DNA from: Ileibacterium sp. | GTDB taxonomy: Bacteria > Bacillota_I > Bacilli_A > Erysipelotrichales > Erysipelotrichaceae | Length of the DNA: 11,095 bases | Assembly: GCA_021443945.1 (NCBI GenBank) | Contig: JABUSF010000015.1 | Coordinates: forward strand, 21,797-32,891 | Direction: 5' to 3' | Shown here: positions 1 through 6,994 of the stretch, piece by piece | How the letters are laid out: every line of letters starts with the position of its first letter | How positions within the stretch are numbered: position 1 is the first letter of the stretch | Notes under the pieces: model-generated | Databases searched by the model: none | Told to the model about the DNA's origin: nothing | The model's input: the letters and a program-made list of their open reading frames with translations, nothing else | Translations under genes and position numbers: made by a program

Positions 1-674
1 CTGGCTTCTTTGACCAATTTCCAGCTTTCCACGGGATCCAAAGGGAGTTCACCGCCGATCGTTCCCTGCCACAAATGTTCCTGGAGCCATGGGTACTTCT
101 TGGCTAAAGACAGCATTTTTCCGCTGATTCGTTGGAGTTCACCACAAAGGCCAAACGGATTTTTGATTAAATCCTCCAGAGGCTGAATGGTTTTCCAACC
201 CTGTCTTTTTGCTATATATCCGATCTTTAGAGAGAAGGGATATTCACAGTTTTCGCTTTCCTGCAGCTGAAACACCACTTGTCCAGGAGCGTGGAGCTGG
301 AGAGAGAGGTCTTTGATTATAGATTCTGTATTCTCAGAAAAGCGCGTTTTCAGGGTTTGAAAGCAGATATACATTTGCTGCCATAAGCTGCTGGAACTCT
401 CTTTCAGGTCAAAATAAAAACAACTTTTTTCCCATGCGGTAAAAGAGTTCTCGATTTGCTGCAGATCTGTTTCTGAAATATCTCTTTGGACATTTCCTTC
501 CCGGACTCTTTTTATAAACAAAGAAGCTAAGGTTTTGAGAAAGGCATATTCTCTGCCGGAAATGGACGGTGCATCACCGCATCCAAGGCTTAAAAGAGTA
601 ATCCATGGCTGCGCCCGAACACACTCTACCAACTCCATATCACGCTCCAACTCCGTATATTCTCTGTAATTCAT
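1..674 (-). CDS. Probable SNF2-family helicase, N-terminal part (partial, runs off left edge)
   Basis: An uninterrupted minus-strand frame gives 224 codons from ATG at 674 to the window edge. The catalytic helicase motifs are not in the window, so the call rests on the accessory region. About residues 130-224 read VVFQLQES, a strand-rich stretch, then GKMLSLAKKYPWLQEHL and ELPLDPVESWKLVKEA. This resembles the segment of bacterial SNF2 proteins (DUF3670 type) in which an LQ-rich strand block is followed by a helix ending in a P-L pair and then an L-acid-eAy-fL-eA helix. Bacillus YwqA is the sort of relative I have in mind. The role would be ATP-dependent DNA translocation or remodelling in the cytoplasm. 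The start is uncertain. ATG at 674 has no Shine-Dalgarno. ATG at 638 has GGAG six bases upstream. ATG at 725 is also in frame, with a weak AGGG. The gene diverges from an unknown gene at 765. Confidence 0.5.
   Translation of the reverse strand, partial: MNYREYTELERDMELVECVRAQPWITLLSLGCGDAPSISGREYAFLKTLASLFIKRVREGNVQRDISETDLQQIENSFTAWEKSCFYFDLKESSSSLWQQMYICFQTLKTRFSENTESIIKDLSLQLHAPGQVVFQLQESENCEYPFSLKIGYIAKRQGWKTIQPLEDLIKNPFGLCGELQRISGKMLSLAKKYPWLQEHLWQGTIGGELPLDPVESWKLVKEA
645..648 (-). promoter_or_regulatory. Possible ribosome binding site favouring a start at 638
   Basis: On the minus strand GGAG lies six bases before an in-frame ATG (638-636). This is the best-placed Shine-Dalgarno among the three candidate starts of the helicase-like gene, and would remove the first 12 codons of the frame beginning at 674. 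The match is only four bases, so it may be chance. Confidence 0.3.
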
Positions 675-764
675 CAGTTGAAAGGTATATGTACTTCGAT
701 AAATCCTGACTCTTATCCCTGGCATCCCTATTCCCTGCTTTCTATTCGTGCTAATCTTGTCCTG

Positions 765-2447
765 ATGAACAGACAAAGCCTTAATCAAAACAATATCACA
801 CTGGAAAAACTCCACCAAGACCTTGAAAACCTCGATGATCAAGCTCTGCGCCAGATTCTTTTTTCCTGGGCCGTACAGGAAGAAGAAGGGGCAAGACAGC
901 GGGCTTGTGAAATCGCACTTCATTTCTTGAAGTTTGATCCGCCTGCAGACCTTCCAGCCTCTTTTGACCAGGCCCTTGAATTCTTCAATCGAGTCAAAAA
1001 TGACGAGTTTCCTTTATTCGCCAGCTGTTATTTAGATGAATCCGGAAGCGTTCTGAAAGCGGAAGAGTTTTACGACGTATTGAATCTTAAAGAGTATATG
1101 AACAGAGTATGGCATCTGGCCTTCGAACTGTTTCAAAATGGGGAAATTAAAGACGCCTATACCCTGCAAAAAGAGTGGTATAACTCCAAGTTTGCGATCA
1201 TTGATGCTTTATCCGGCGAAGTTTATTCCAACATGGTTGAGCTGATCCTGATTTATCCTGAAGAGGAATCAGAGGATTTATATTATGGTTTGACCCTGTA
1301 CTTTTTTCTGTCTTATTTAAAGAATGGAAAATACGGTCTGAAAGATTTAAACAATTATGAGCGCAATCCCTTTCCGGAACTTTTAACGTTTATAAGTCAG
1401 CATCAAAACTCTTTGCCATTTCAAAATTCCAGATGGATCCCCTTCCTGGTGGATGTATGCTGCTGTGGCGGCAGAAGGTTTTGGAGCAGTGAAAGCTTAA
1501 AGGACTTTTTGCCTTTTCTGTTGCCGCAGATCCACAAGGAGGAGATGAATCAGCTGGTGCAGGCCTTGGGATTTCAAAACATTCGTCAGCATGTGGAAGA
1601 TGAAAGTCTCCTATCCAGCTATCTCAATGCAGAGGATCTGATTATCTATGCTCAAAATCTGTTCTGCAGCCATGGAATGATTGACCATACGGAAATTCTT
1701 GGTCTGCTGGAAACGGCCTATCACTGTGCTTCAGAACCAGCGGATGAACTAATGAAGTTTCGAATCTTAGAGCAGTATAATCAGCTGGAAACGTCATTTG
1801 ATTCTTTTGCTCCTCTGTTTTTGGCCTATGCCAATCATCCTCAGTCCGTTTTATACTTTCAAATGATTGCTTTAAAGAATTTGGGACCTTTCCAGACAGA
1901 GAGAAGAATAAGCCCCTCCGATTTGGCTGTTCTCTTTTTTTCCGGACTTTTGTTCTCCAAACCGTCTTCATCTTCGCGGCTTTCCATAAAGGGGTCCCAG
2001 AGGAGATCGGCAGAGCCTTACCGATTGATGTTATATGCACTGTATCTGAATGAAGATTCGCTGAATGAACATCAGTTATTTCTGCTTGATCATTTGAGCC
2101 AGACACTGAAGGTTCACTGCAGGAAAGTCAGCCGTTTTGCAGAACAGGAATTTTATGAGGATGCCGAAGTCGTGGAAGAAATGATGAAGGTATATAAACA
2201 TCTTCATCCTTTAACTCTTGGTGAACGATCAAAAATGGCCAAAAATCTCTGCAAAGGACTGAAATCTTACTGCCAGAAATATCAAAATACAATTTGGGAT
2301 CCGTCTCCATCCATCATAACCGCTCTGATTCGTTTATCTGCGGATATCTGGATCGATCTCTTTGACGAGGATTTAGCGGAGCGTGAGGAGATGATCTCCC
2401 AAATTGCTGTCTATGAGGTATGGGAGGATTTTTATGAATATGATTGA
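765..2447 (+). CDS. Unrecognised helical protein, about 560 aa
   Basis: I do not recognise this protein. From ATG 765 it has 560 residues. There is no signal peptide or obvious membrane segment, and it is rich in Leu, Glu, Phe and Tyr with an acidic C-terminus (ending YEVWEDFYEYD). This suggests a soluble, mostly alpha-helical solenoid. A CCCGG stretch near residue 230 is the only Cys cluster, and it does not form a CxC-CxH SWIM or zinc-finger pattern. Residues 16-47 (LHQDLENLDDQALRQIL onward) resemble the start of the next gene's product. The frame is open back to a TTG at 678, but neither 678 nor 765 has a good Shine-Dalgarno, so the 5' end is unsure and a 5' truncation is possible. It overlaps the next gene by 14 nt, implying co-expression, and diverges from the helicase-like gene. 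It is a real gene by length and by its coupled partner; its function is unknown. Confidence 0.7.
   Translation: MNRQSLNQNNITLEKLHQDLENLDDQALRQILFSWAVQEEEGARQRACEIALHFLKFDPPADLPASFDQALEFFNRVKNDEFPLFASCYLDESGSVLKAEEFYDVLNLKEYMNRVWHLAFELFQNGEIKDAYTLQKEWYNSKFAIIDALSGEVYSNMVELILIYPEEESEDLYYGLTLYFFLSYLKNGKYGLKDLNNYERNPFPELLTFISQHQNSLPFQNSRWIPFLVDVCCCGGRRFWSSESLKDFLPFLLPQIHKEEMNQLVQALGFQNIRQHVEDESLLSSYLNAEDLIIYAQNLFCSHGMIDHTEILGLLETAYHCASEPADELMKFRILEQYNQLETSFDSFAPLFLAYANHPQSVLYFQMIALKNLGPFQTERRISPSDLAVLFFSGLLFSKPSSSSRLSIKGSQRRSAEPYRLMLYALYLNEDSLNEHQLFLLDHLSQTLKVHCRKVSRFAEQEFYEDAEVVEEMMKVYKHLHPLTLGERSKMAKNLCKGLKSYCQKYQNTIWDPSPSIITALIRLSADIWIDLFDEDLAEREEMISQIAVYEVWEDFYEYD
2422..2427 (+). promoter_or_regulatory. 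Ribosome binding site fixing the start at 2434
   Basis: GGGAGG lies six bases upstream of ATG 2434, inside the end of the preceding gene. It decides the start of the second unknown gene: the frame is open from 2404, but the earlier start codons lack such a site. The placement suggests translational coupling. Confidence 0.75.
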
Positions 2448-3291
2448 AAAGGAAGAATTCATTTCCATATTGAACAAGGCTTCCAGAAACGATCTTTTAC
2501 AGGCGATTGACGATCTTGCCAAACGGGATTCAAACACGCTGAATGAACTCTATAACTTGACTGGCTATTATACCCGCACAGAATCTCCCGAACCGGTGGT
2601 GTTAAAAAAGTATTCCGATATCCCCACCTTTTTGAAGCAGCTTCATGAAGATAAATTTCACCTGATTTTCTATGAAAACTCCCATGCTGTCATTCCAACA
2701 GTTCCCCATTATTCGATTACAGAAGGAGTATCGGTTCCTGGAGTGCTGGTGGATCCATCAAATGCCCTTCTGCATCTGATGAAAATTCCTTCTCTTCTGG
2801 CAGCTGCCAAACCCAGTCAAGCAATAACCGAAATGATTGGACAGCTCTTGGATTTGACTGTCTGGTGTCAATACAGCGCCAACGGCCAATCCAGGAAGGC
2901 AAGCGTAACTTTCAAATTTCTTTGCATCATGATGAATACTCGCAAAATCTATATGGAAACCGTTTTGCTGAAGTCCTTTTTCCTTTATATGACCAGTATG
3001 AAAGACTTCCGCACGTATGTTCGTGAATCCGAGAGCGTTTTGAGTTCTGCTTTTGCAGGATTTGAGAAGCCTTTTAGAGTTTTGCCCGACCCTTCAAGCC
3101 ATTCCTTTCAGGAGTATCTGCAGGCTTTGTTTATCGAGGTCTGCAGCAATCAGAAAGCGGGAAATTTGCTGGCCGCCCACGCTGCGCCTCTTTTGAAGCG
3201 TGATTCTGTCCGGCACCTTCGAAACTCCCAAATTGCCTCATTTGCCAAATCGAATAAAGATATTCGCTCGGCTTACGTCCGAGGGATCTGA
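2434..3291 (+). CDS. Unrecognised protein, about 285 aa, coupled to the upstream unknown gene
   Basis: I do not recognise this protein. It starts at ATG 2434 behind a strong GGGAGG and ends at TGA 3289-3291, giving 285 residues. It overlaps the upstream gene by 14 nt. No signal peptide or convincing transmembrane helix is visible. Residues 9-40 (FISILNKASRNDLLQAIDDL onward) form an amphipathic helical segment similar to residues 16-47 of the upstream product. The middle (about 85-125) holds VPGVLVDPSNALLHLMKIPS. The C-terminus is basic (KRDSVRHLRNSQ, KSNKDIR), which might suit nucleic acid or protein contacts, but that is inference. A bidirectional terminator follows 22 nt after the stop, so the two-gene unit ends here. 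Its association with a divergent SNF2-like gene suggests a shared DNA-related process, unproven. Confidence 0.7.
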   Translation: MNMIEKEEFISILNKASRNDLLQAIDDLAKRDSNTLNELYNLTGYYTRTESPEPVVLKKYSDIPTFLKQLHEDKFHLIFYENSHAVIPTVPHYSITEGVSVPGVLVDPSNALLHLMKIPSLLAAAKPSQAITEMIGQLLDLTVWCQYSANGQSRKASVTFKFLCIMMNTRKIYMETVLLKSFFLYMTSMKDFRTYVRESESVLSSAFAGFEKPFRVLPDPSSHSFQEYLQALFIEVCSNQKAGNLLAAHAAPLLKRDSVRHLRNSQIASFAKSNKDIRSAYVRGI

Positions 3292-3312
3292 TCCAGCCCA
3301 TTGCATCGATTG

Positions 3313-3347
3313 AAAAGGGACTTCCAAATCAATGGAAGTCCCTTTTT
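3313..3347. terminator. Bidirectional intrinsic terminator between convergent genes
   Basis: A perfect 13-bp stem (AAAAGGGACTTCC, 3313-3325, with GGAAGTCCCTTTT, 3334-3346) closes an 8-nt loop. T runs follow on the plus strand (TTTTT, 3343-3347), and the A run at 3313-3316 gives Ts on the minus strand. It lies between the stop of the second unknown gene (3291) and the stop of the convergent dipeptidase (3359), so it can serve both. Confidence 0.9.
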
Positions 3348-3358
3348 ACGTATTGAAA

Positions 3359-4774
3359 CTAGTTGTCAGACAAAGAGAAGCGGTTGGTCATGCTCATGCT
3401 GGAAATATAAAGAACTTGTCCAAGAAGAGCATTGGTTTCTTTTTGAACCGCATCGGATATTTCCTGATTGGCTTTGGCCAGATCTTCCTTTGTCAGACTC
3501 TGGCCTGCTTCTGTCTTCTTCATAATGTTTCTGGATTTGGCCCCTACATTCAGGCGGTACCGATCCAGCAGATTCAGGCATGCTTTGTGATCTGGATCTG
3601 CCATAGCCGAAATCACGCGGCTGGTCCAGTAGAAACTTTCGGTGCTGACATTTTCAGGGGTTGTGCTGAAGTAGGGGGAGAAATACTGAGCACTGGCATA
3701 CTGAGGAGTAAAGGCATTGTAAGCATTGCTTGCAAAACCAAACCAGAACACGCCGGCCGCCAGTTCACTGACACTCTCATTGCGGATTTCGATCAGCTGA
3801 GAGAAGCTTGTCCGGTTGATGCCGATCGGGCGGTAAATTCCAGCCTGCAAAGCATTTGTATAGGGATCATAAGGGGTTCCTTCGTAATTGGAAGAAAGAA
3901 CCGCTTTAATATCGCTGACGGTGATCAGTTCTTCCGGTTCCCTGCACCATGGAAGATTGTCGCTTTCCGGTGAGATTTCATTCCAGTTTTCGCTGTTTGG
4001 GTTGAAGTATCTCTGTCCATACCAGACTCTTGGTGTGTTGTAAATATGATCGGTTGGGGTATGGCTTCCAAAAGCATCTCTGGCATTGAAGTGACCTCTG
4101 CGGTTCAGATCCAAATTGTTTTCTTCAATGAAAGTCAGAATATCCGCAGAAGCCATATAGTCTTTTTTGGCACTGAGCGCATCTTCCAGATCGAACTGAT
4201 CCAAAGAGAACTGATTGGCAATCACAGAGTAGCTGTCATCGGGAAGCCGTCTGGCAATCCAGTGATGTCCTCCGATGGTTTCCATATACCAGACTTCATC
4301 GTGATCGTTGAAAGCAACCCCGTTGGATTCATACGTTCCGTATTCTTCCAGCAGTTTGCCAAGACGTTCCACACCTTCTCTTGCTGTGGAAATATAAGGA
4401 AGAACAAGAACCACAAGATCTTCTTCCCCAATGCCGTTGGCAACCAGAGGATCTCCTCCCAGAACCCGGACATTTGTGGTAATGGTTTCGGTGGCTGTCA
4501 TGCCAACATTCTTTTCATTAATTCCTCCAGCAGCCCAAATTCCATTTTTGGCAATATCTGCATTGGGGACGGCCGTATATCCCAATGGATTTTTCGGCAT
4601 GGGAATATCAATGTTGGAATGAACAGAATGATAAGGGTTTGGCTGTTCCTGAGGGAATACGTATTTCAAACGCTTCGGGGTAAACGTTCCTGAACCGCTG
4701 TCATCGTTTCGGCTGATCATTGTTGAGCCATTATAAGAGGCATTTTTGCCGACTAATATTGTTGTACAAGCCAT
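3359..4774 (-). CDS. pepDA: Family C69 dipeptidase (PepD/dipeptidase A type)
   Basis: The 471-residue product begins MACTTILVGKNASYNGSTM, the hallmark N-terminus of peptidase family C69. In this family of Ntn-hydrolases the Cys near the start (Cys3 here) becomes the N-terminal nucleophile after removal of the preceding residues. Further family segments are SRNDDSG near residue 21, NDHDEVWYMETIGGHHWIA near 155-173, and IANQFS near 186. The length fits lactobacillar dipeptidase A (about 470 residues). There is no signal peptide, so it probably acts in the cytoplasm, hydrolysing dipeptides during peptide utilisation. AAGGAG (4788-4793) lies 13 nt before the ATG, rather far, but the conserved MACTTI start leaves no better choice. 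It sits alone between two terminators, so it is likely monocistronic. I see no functional link to the nucleoside operon beside it. Confidence 0.93.
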   Translation of the reverse strand: MACTTILVGKNASYNGSTMISRNDDSGSGTFTPKRLKYVFPQEQPNPYHSVHSNIDIPMPKNPLGYTAVPNADIAKNGIWAAGGINEKNVGMTATETITTNVRVLGGDPLVANGIGEEDLVVLVLPYISTAREGVERLGKLLEEYGTYESNGVAFNDHDEVWYMETIGGHHWIARRLPDDSYSVIANQFSLDQFDLEDALSAKKDYMASADILTFIEENNLDLNRRGHFNARDAFGSHTPTDHIYNTPRVWYGQRYFNPNSENWNEISPESDNLPWCREPEELITVSDIKAVLSSNYEGTPYDPYTNALQAGIYRPIGINRTSFSQLIEIRNESVSELAAGVFWFGFASNAYNAFTPQYASAQYFSPYFSTTPENVSTESFYWTSRVISAMADPDHKACLNLLDRYRLNVGAKSRNIMKKTEAGQSLTKEDLAKANQEISDAVQKETNALLGQVLYISSMSMTNRFSLSDN

Positions 4775-4787
4775 AGTTGTAATTGGT

Positions 4788-4813
4788 CTCCTTAATTTAC
4801 TCTTTTTATTTTA
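4788..4813 (-). promoter_or_regulatory. Weak candidate -10 box and Shine-Dalgarno of the C69 dipeptidase
   Basis: Reading the minus strand, TAAAAT at 4813-4808 is a possible -10 box and AAGGAG at 4793-4788 is the likely ribosome binding site. The sequence 16 nt upstream of the -10 (ATGAAA) is a poor -35. A promoter must lie between the operon terminator and the gene, but its exact position is tentative. Confidence 0.3.
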
Positions 4814-4880
4814 AAACGCCGGGGATGGATTTCATTGCGTGCTGACTGAATCAATCGGCTGAAGGCTGCTTTCCATCAGC

Positions 4881-4914
4881 CAACAAGAAAAGGACAGGTC
4901 TGAGCCTGTCCTTT
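4881..4914 (-). terminator. Intrinsic terminator of the deoD-nupNOPQ operon
   Basis: On the minus strand AAAGGACAGG pairs perfectly with CCTGTCCTTT over 10 bp around a 6-nt loop (4889-4914). A T-rich run follows (TTTTCTTGTT, ending at 4882). It begins 17 nt after the nupQ stop codon and lies upstream of the dipeptidase, separating the two transcription units. Confidence 0.85.
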
Positions 4915-4931
4915 GTGGTTTGAATGAAGAA

Positions 4932-5846
4932 TCACCGTTTGCCTTTGATGTAAGGCTGTCCGTTGGCTTTGGGAGCTCTGGATTTTCCTGCGAAGAAAAT
5001 TAGGATGATGATAGTCATAACATATGGCAGCATCGCCAGGATCTCCGATGGAACACTTACTGCTCCGCCGCCAAGAACAACGACGAGCGCCTGGGCAAGA
5101 CCAAACAAAATGCAGGCCAGGAAAGCGCCGTGAGGCAGCCAGGAACCAAAGATGACAGCCGCCAGAGCCATATACCCCTGTCCGGCAATGGATGTCTGAG
5201 AGAACTGAGACACAATGCTCAGAGTCACCGCAGCACCGCCCATTCCAGCCAGAATACCGGAAATAATAACACACACGTATCGTACAAATTCAACGTTGAT
5301 GCCTAATGTGTCGGCAGCTGCAGGGTTTTCACCCACCGCACGAATGCGCAGTCCCCATTTGGTTTTATACAGAACAATCCACATGATCACTGTGGCCAAG
5401 ATGGCAATGATCACCATGAAATCCACATTCAGGTTAGCCAGAATTCCGGTTGCGTTATCGCCAAACAGTTTTGGCAGTTTGGCATTGACTGGTTCTGTCA
5501 CAGCAGAGCCGTCAAAGCAAAGGCGGCAGAAGAACAGAGCCAAAGCAGGACCGATCAGGTTGATGGCTACGCCGCTGACGGTCTGGTCTGCTTTAAACGT
5601 AATGGAAGCCAGGGCATGCAGAATGGCTGTCAGCCCCCCTGCCAGTCCGGCAGCCAGAACACCCAGCCATGGGTTGTTTGTAAAATATCCTACGGCAGCT
5701 CCTGTAAAAGCTCCGATGGTCATCATGCCTTCAATCCCAATGTTTGTGACGCCGGCACGTTCAGAAATAACCCCTCCAAGGGCTGCAAGCACCATCGGGG
5801 TGGCATACATCAAAGCGACCCCAATCAGAAGTGTGAATGTATTCAT
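4932..5846 (-). CDS. nupQ: Nucleoside ABC transporter permease NupQ
   Basis: This 304-residue integral membrane protein has about eight or nine hydrophobic segments and belongs to the branched permease family BPD_transp_2, which includes RbsC and NupP/NupQ. Diagnostic stretches are ERAGVTNIGIEGMM (29-42) and the cytoplasmic loop RAVGENPAAADTLGI (169-183), which contacts the ATPase in this family. It forms the second half of the nucleoside channel with NupP. Its ATG overlaps the nupP stop as ATGA (5843-5846), so the two are translationally coupled. An AGGGGG about eight bases upstream is the ribosome binding site. It is the last gene of the operon, followed by a terminator. The basic tail KGKR fits a cytoplasmic C-terminus. 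The class is certain; the substrate (purine or broad nucleoside) is inferred from the operon. Confidence 0.92.
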   Translation of the reverse strand: MNTFTLLIGVALMYATPMVLAALGGVISERAGVTNIGIEGMMTIGAFTGAAVGYFTNNPWLGVLAAGLAGGLTAILHALASITFKADQTVSGVAINLIGPALALFFCRLCFDGSAVTEPVNAKLPKLFGDNATGILANLNVDFMVIIAILATVIMWIVLYKTKWGLRIRAVGENPAAADTLGINVEFVRYVCVIISGILAGMGGAAVTLSIVSQFSQTSIAGQGYMALAAVIFGSWLPHGAFLACILFGLAQALVVVLGGGAVSVPSEILAMLPYVMTIIILIFFAGKSRAPKANGQPYIKGKR

Positions 5847-6994
5847 GACGAAGCCCCCTCTTTTTGATCCACAAGTTTTTTGGTTGCTGCACGATGTTCC
5901 ATTTTATCTGCGATGACAGGAATAATGTCTTTCAGAGCAACAAAGAATACGATGGTACCAACCATAATATTCACGATTTCGGTTGGAGCTCCCACCACAT
6001 ACTGAAGGGACTGACCGCCGTAAAGCAGGCCGCCAAACAGAAGTCCGGAGAAAATGCATCCAATTGGGCTTCCGTTGGCAATAAAGGCAACAGACAGACC
6101 GTTCAATCCATTTCCTTCAAACGCTGCGATTTCCAGCACTGCATGAGGGTTATTGCCCATAATGGCCAAAGCACCGGAAGCTCCTGCCAGAAGACCAGCA
6201 AACATCATGGTTTCAATAATGTTTTTCTTCACGTCGATTCCGGCAAATTCAGCAGCGTAGCGGTTGGAACCAACAGCGCGCAGCTGATATCCTTTGGACG
6301 TTTTGTACAGAATGTAGCTGGACAAAAGAACCAGAGCGATGGCAATGATAATGCCAGCGTTAAAATCCGTACGCAGAATATCCCCCAAAAACGGGTTGTC
6401 CTTCATAAACTGGGCAGCCTCTTCCGTGGCTTTCCAGTTTGGAAAGAAGGTTGTAAATCCGGAAACATTAATGGGGAAGGTTCCCGATGTGTTTGGCTTG
6501 TGGAAAGCCTCCATTCCAGTAATAAAGTTGGAAAAATACATGGCGATCCAGTTCAGCATGATTCCGGAAATAACTTCATGGATGTTGAATTTTGCTTTCA
6601 GCCATCCAGCCAGGGCTCCATACAGAGCTCCCGCGGCCATACCAGCCAGCAGGATCAGAGGAATTTCCAGCCATGGGCTCAGATTGACCGTAATGCCAGT
6701 TAAGCAGGCAGCCAGAGCACCAAAGATGTACTGACCTTCTGCACCGATGTTGAACAGTCCCATTTTGTAAGCAAAAGCAACAGAACATCCAGTCAGGATG
6801 ATCGGCGTGGCTTTTACAATAATATTGGCCATATATTTTGGACGGCCAAAGATTCCCTGCAGCATGGCAGAAAGAGCGTGAATCGGATTATAGCCAGCAC
6901 AGGCCAGGATGACTGCCGCGCACAGAAAACCCATCAAAATGGCAATGATGGTACCGGTAATTGGCTTGCGCAGCAAGGAAGTAAATTTATTCAT
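5843..6994 (-). CDS. nupP: Nucleoside ABC transporter permease NupP
   Basis: The 383-residue membrane protein begins with a hydrophobic helix (about 11-33) and has several further helices. The family signatures KMGLFNIGAEGQYIFGAL (77-94) and RAVGSNRYAAEFAGI (239-253) match the BPD_transp_2 permeases of BMP-type nucleoside importers. It is longer than NupQ, as is usual for the NupP partner. It contains an extra non-membrane stretch about 161-205 (MEAFHKPNTSGTFPINVSG onward), probably extracytoplasmic. An AGGAGG (7003-7008) inside the end of nupO lies eight bases before the ATG, and the genes overlap by 8 nt, so expression is coupled. It heterodimerises with NupQ to form the channel; this role follows from the family and the context. 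Confidence 0.93.
   Translation of the reverse strand: MNKFTSLLRKPITGTIIAILMGFLCAAVILACAGYNPIHALSAMLQGIFGRPKYMANIIVKATPIILTGCSVAFAYKMGLFNIGAEGQYIFGALAACLTGITVNLSPWLEIPLILLAGMAAGALYGALAGWLKAKFNIHEVISGIMLNWIAMYFSNFITGMEAFHKPNTSGTFPINVSGFTTFFPNWKATEEAAQFMKDNPFLGDILRTDFNAGIIIAIALVLLSSYILYKTSKGYQLRAVGSNRYAAEFAGIDVKKNIIETMMFAGLLAGASGALAIMGNNPHAVLEIAAFEGNGLNGLSVAFIANGSPIGCIFSGLLFGGLLYGGQSLQYVVGAPTEIVNIMVGTIVFFVALKDIIPVIADKMEHRAATKKLVDQKEGASS

Noticed and set aside
1642..2310. Minus-strand frames inside the first unknown plus-strand gene
   Set aside because: The plus-strand frame is far longer and ends in a coupled downstream gene with a good ribosome binding site; the antisense frames have no supporting signals.
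1..3291. A known named defence system such as DISARM
   Set aside because: An SNF2-like gene alone is not diagnostic; no methyltransferase, DrmA/DrmB, phospholipase D or other signature partner is visible in the window.
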